Source of the DNA: Punica granatum
Taxonomy: Eukaryota > Streptophyta > Magnoliopsida > Myrtales > Lythraceae
DNA length: 64,000 bases
Reading direction: 5' to 3'
Assembly: GCF_007655135.1 (NCBI RefSeq)
Contig: NC_045128.1
Coordinates: forward strand, 20,802,811 to 20,866,810
The notes beneath the pieces were generated by a model. That model made no database searches. It saw nothing but the letters and a program-made list of their open reading frames with translations, and was not told the DNA's origin. Shown here one piece after another: positions 60,419 to 64,000 of the stretch (position 1 is its first letter; every line of letters starts with the position of its first letter). A program made the translations under genes and the position numbers.

Positions 60419-63400
60419 GCTCCAATCGAATCCAAATCACGGATATAACAATTTGGATTCACTCGAAACACATCTCGGAAAGTCCCTACCCATATACTTC
60501 GGGGAAGGAGTTGACGAGGATGGTCGCGTGCCCGAGATAGAAGAGAGTTTGCATCGTCTCGAAAACCATCAACTCACTTCCGTCGAGCCAACCGAAGATA
60601 TCAACATAGGCAATGCAGAAGAACCACACACCCTTAGAATCGGGACTGGACTTGACCCTGTACAGAGGGCCCGAATGATAGACTTCTTGACAGAGTATCA
60701 GGAGGTCTTTGCTTGGTCCTACGCCGATATGCCAGGCCTAGACCCCTCAATCGTAAAGCATTTCCTTCCACTCGACACTGAAAGATTCCCACCCAAGCGC
60801 CAACACTTGCGACGTCAACGAGCTGACCTTCTCTTACGCATTAAGGAAGAAGTCATCAAGCAAGTAGACGCGAGATTCTTGGAGGTATGCAATTACTCTG
60901 AATGGGCAGCGAACATTGTTCCAGTGGAGAAGAAAAAAGGGAAAGTCCGAGTCTGCATCGACTACCGAGATCTCAATAGGGCTAGCCCAAATGATAACTT
61001 CCCGCTGCCTCACATCGATGTCTTGGTGGACAATTCAGCACGCCACACACAATTCTCCTTCATGGACGGTTTCTCTGGATACAATCAGATTCAGATGGTC
61101 GAGGAGGATAAAGTCAAGACCACATTCATCACGATGTGGGGTACATTTTGCTACAAGGTCATGCCTTTCGGTCTCAAAAATGCCGGGGCAACCTATCAAC
61201 GGGCAATGGTCACTCTCTTTCATGACATGATGCATAAAGAGATCAAGATCTATGTCGACGACATGATTGCGAAGTCCAAAGAAGGAGAAGATCATTTGGT
61301 TAACCTCAAGCGACTGTTCGACCGTCTCAAGAAGTATAAACTCCGACTTAACCCAGCGAAATGTACATTTGGCGTCAAGTCAGGGAAATTGTTAGGGTTT
61401 ATAGTTAGTGAGGAAGGCATCGAGGTCGACCCCGACAAGGTTAAAGCGATCATGGAATTGCCCCCTCCATCGACAGTGTGCGAAGTAAGGAGCTTCTTAG
61501 GACGGCTGAATTACATCACGCGTTTCATTGCAAATTTGACAGATAAGTGCCAACCACTCTTCCGTTTGCTTCGCAAAAATGCAGCGGTCGAATGGGATGA
61601 CGAGTGTCAGAAAGCTTTTGATATCATCAAGGCATACCTAATTCAGCCATCGGTGTTGGTTCCGCCCTCACCGGATCGTCCTCTCATTCTGTACCTGACG
61701 GTACGCCGACAATCCATCGGATGCATGTTAGGGCAAAAGGACGATTCCTCTCACGCAGAGCGAGCAATTTATTATTTAAGCAAAAAGTTCACTGAAGGGG
61801 AGTCCAATTACCCTGAGATAGAGAAAATGTGTTGCGCACTTGTGTGGGTCATGCAAAGGCTCCGGCAATACACTCTCTACATACTGTTCGCCTGCTGTCG
61901 AAGACAGATCCTTTGAAATATCTACTTAGCACTCCGTCCTCCATGAGAAATATAGCAAAATGGCGTTGCCAACTGACAGAGTACGACATTGAATATGTGT
62001 CGCGCACATCAGTGAAGGGTCAAGCGATAGCAGATCATTTAGCAGAGTTCCCAATTGTCGATGACACACCAATCGACTCTGATTTTCTAGACGAAGGAAT
62101 CCTCCAAATGAATGGTGAGGAGGAAATTACTAGATGGAAGATGTACTTCAATGGTGCAGTCAATTCCACCGGGTCAGGTATTGGCGCAGTGCTGATATCC
62201 CCGGAAGGGCGTCATTTCCCTATTGCAGCGAAGATTGATTTCCCTTGCACCAACAACATAGCCGAATATGAGGCATGTATCCTCAGCTTGCAGGCGGCGG
62301 TCGACCTCAAAGTTAAGGAGCTTGAAGTGTTTGGAGATTCTATGCTCACAATCTTTCAGACACTCAAACAGTGGAAGACAAAAGATCCGAAACTGGTGCC
62401 ATATCATGAGTACCTCGAAGACTTAACAGAGAACTTCGAAGACGTTTCATTTACACACACACCACGCATGAAGAACCAGTTCGCCGATGCACTCGCAACG
62501 CTCGCTTCTATGGTTAGCATCACAAAAGAAAATCTCATCGAGCCCCTCGAGTTTGAGATTGCTCAGAGCCCTGCCCATTGCGATGTAATCGACGCTGTCG
62601 ACGGAAAACCGTGGTATGCAGACATTAAACATTTGCTACAAACGGGTCAATTCCCAGCATTCACCGATCGACATGACCGGAGGACTCTTCGCCGCATTGC
62701 AGCAAATTTCTTCCTGAGTGGTGAAACCCTCTACCGCCGTTCATTCGATGCCACACTGCTTCGGTGTGTTGATGAGAATGAGGCACAACGCCTCATGGAA
62801 GAAGTGCATGAGGGAAATTGCGGACCTCACATGAACGGGCTCATGCTAGCAAAGAAGCTCATGCGACTCGGGTATTTCTGGTCCACCATGGAGACTGACT
62901 GTGTCAAACATGTCAGGCATTGTCACTTGTGTCAAGTCTATGCGAATCAGATCAGAGCACCACCCAACGAGCTGCATCCAATGGCTGCTCCGTGGCCCTT
63001 TTCAATGTGGGGCATGGACGTAATTGGTCCTATCAACCCCAAAGCATCCAATGGGCACTTGTTCATACTGGTAGCTATCGAGTACTTCACCAAATGGATC
63101 GAAGCTATCACCCTTGCATCGGTCACTGCAAAGACCGTGGCACACTTCCTCAAACGCGACATTATCGCACGTTACGAGGTCCCTGCGACACTTGTCACGG
63201 ACAACACCAAGAATTTGAATAATAAGCTTATTGATGAGCTCTGTGCACAGTTCAAGATCCTACACCGCAACTCCTCTCCGTATCGTCCACAAATGAACGG
63301 CGCGGTAGAGGCAGCAAACAAGAACATAAAGAAAATCATCGAAAAAATGACAGTGAATTACAAAGACTGGCACGAGATGCTCCCGTTCGCACTCTTGGCG

Positions 63401-63861
63401 TATCGGACTTCTATCCGCTCGTCCACTGGAGCAACCCTGTATTCTTTGGTCTACGGCATGGAAGCAGTTCTTCCAATCGAAGTAGAGATTCCCTCTATGA
63501 GGGTCCTTGCCGAGTCCAAGCTCAAGGAAGCAGAATGGGCGAAGCAACGCTACGAACAGCTTAATCTCATTGATGAGAGGGGGCTAACAGCACTTTGCCA
63601 CGGTCAGTGCTATCAGCAAAGAATGGCCCGAGCTTTTAATAAGAAAGATCGTCCCCGCGAGTTCAGCCCCGGTGACCTCGTCCTGCGGAAAGTTTTGCAT
63701 ATCGCTCCTGATTCCAGGGGCAAGTTTGCTTACAAATACGACGGTCCCTTCATCGTTAAAGAAGTCTTTGACGGGGGGGGGCAATCATTCTCAATGATAT
63801 GGACGGGAACGAGAACGCTCTTCCGGTCAACGCTGATACACTTAAGAAATACTATCCGTGA
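60419..63861 (+). pseudogene. RT-RNase H-aRNH-integrase of the Ogre/Tat-like element, two frameshifts
   Basis: Frame one (to 61916) has RT (VCIDYRDLNRASPNDNFPLP; catalytic YVDD at 61251-61262) and the first RNase H (LYLTVRRQSIGCMLGQ). Near 61881 one base is missing, and the second frame reads on from 61883 without a stop. It contains an archaeal-type RNase H (62140-62520: MYFNGAVNSTGSGIGAV, NIAEYEACILSLQAA, VFGDSMLTI, FADALATLAS), an integrase zinc region (HEGNCGPH ... CHLCQ, 62806-62940) and core with Asp 63017, Asp 63200 and Glu 63308, thus D-D35-E. In a nine-G run at 63773-63781 the frame shifts again; the original stop is probably TGA 63859-63861. The first aRNH Asp is Asn (62150-62152). 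No chromodomain is present, which agrees with the Tat branch. Confidence 0.92.
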
Positions 63862-64000
63862 TGGTGTTTCTCTCATTCCACTGTGGATGTTTTTTTTCTC
63901 AAATGCACATTACATTTTTAGCTTTCTTTCCATGTACAATTTCCCAGCACTTTCATTTCTGCTTACTAATACACTCCCCTCTTCTGCTCTTTCCCTTTCT
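63862..64000 (+). other. Start of the 3' untranslated region of the Ogre-like element
   Basis: Pyrimidine-rich sequence (TTTCTCTCATTCCACTG, CACTCCCCTCTTCTGCTC) after the pol stop, cut by the window end. In style it resembles 5200-5480 of the left element. Any tandem array would lie further right. Confidence 0.5.

Larger units (their letters stand above)
48741..64000 (+). mobile_element. Ogre/Tat-like Ty3/gypsy element, 5' LTR to beyond pol (runs off the window)
   Basis: It contains, in order, a 5483-bp LTR, a tRNA-Arg-like PBS, a leader, ORF1, gag-protease, a probable intron, RT-RNase H-aRNH-integrase and the start of the 3' untranslated region. An ORF upstream of gag, an archaeal-type second RNase H and an intron between PR and RT are known hallmarks of the Tat/Ogre branch. 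The element carries at least five in-frame stops and three frameshifts, so it cannot act on its own. The 3' end and 3' LTR lie right of the window. Confidence 0.92.

Noticed and set aside
1..64000. tRNA, rRNA or snoRNA genes
   Set aside because: I found no cloverleaf with A and B boxes and no rRNA text. The tRNA-like pieces are primer-binding sites only.

Overview
The window is nuclear DNA from a flowering plant, probably a eudicot. The evidence is plant Ty3/gypsy retrotransposons, a spliced GCR1-type receptor gene and a small plastid atpB/atpE fragment. I cannot name the species. About nine tenths of the window is repeats nested inside one another. Only one host gene is well supported.

Layout. 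(1) 1-10764 is the 3' part of an Ogre/Tat-like Ty3/gypsy element: untranslated DNA with two tandem arrays, a polypurine tract, and a 3' LTR of at least 5.1 kb cut off by a fragment of a second LTR family (10765-11261). (2) 11262-19230 is a patchwork of MITEs, a pyrimidine-rich tract, a diverged Ogre-type LTR piece, and a gag-only retroelement on the minus strand (16991-19230). (3) 19231-36835 is a nest. An LTR of family C is split by an Ogre-type solo LTR (19591-36428, TSD TTTAT/TCTAT). That solo LTR is split by a 10.2-kb chromovirus-type Ty3/gypsy element on the minus strand (20278-30520) and by a 700-bp solo LTR with a perfect CAAAC duplication (31765-32464). The 5' LTR of the chromovirus carries a plastid atpB/atpE insertion (29333-29587) that its other LTR lacks. 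(4) 36836-42354 is the gene island: a nine-exon GCR1 homologue on the minus strand (CDS 38072-41920, 317 aa). (5) 42355-48740 holds MITEs, an eight-copy array of about 178 bp, inverted family-C LTR pieces and a rearranged Ogre-type LTR. (6) 48741 to the window end is the 5' LTR (5483 bp), primer-binding site, ORF1, gag-protease, a probable 191-bp intron, and RT/RNase H/aRNH/integrase of one Ogre/Tat-like element.

How it works together. The Ogre-type element has the lineage's typical order: very long LTR, tRNA-Arg-like PBS, an extra ORF1 before gag, gag-PR, an intron between PR and RT, and a second archaeal-type RNase H before the integrase. It is inactive by several stops and frameshifts. The chromovirus is younger (nearly identical LTRs, open except for two stops). 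The nesting gives a relative age order: family C LTR, then Ogre-type LTR, then chromovirus, then plastid insertion. The Ogre-type LTRs carry different tandem arrays at about the same internal place, and the internal 3' region carries two more, so this family appears to generate tandem repeats repeatedly.
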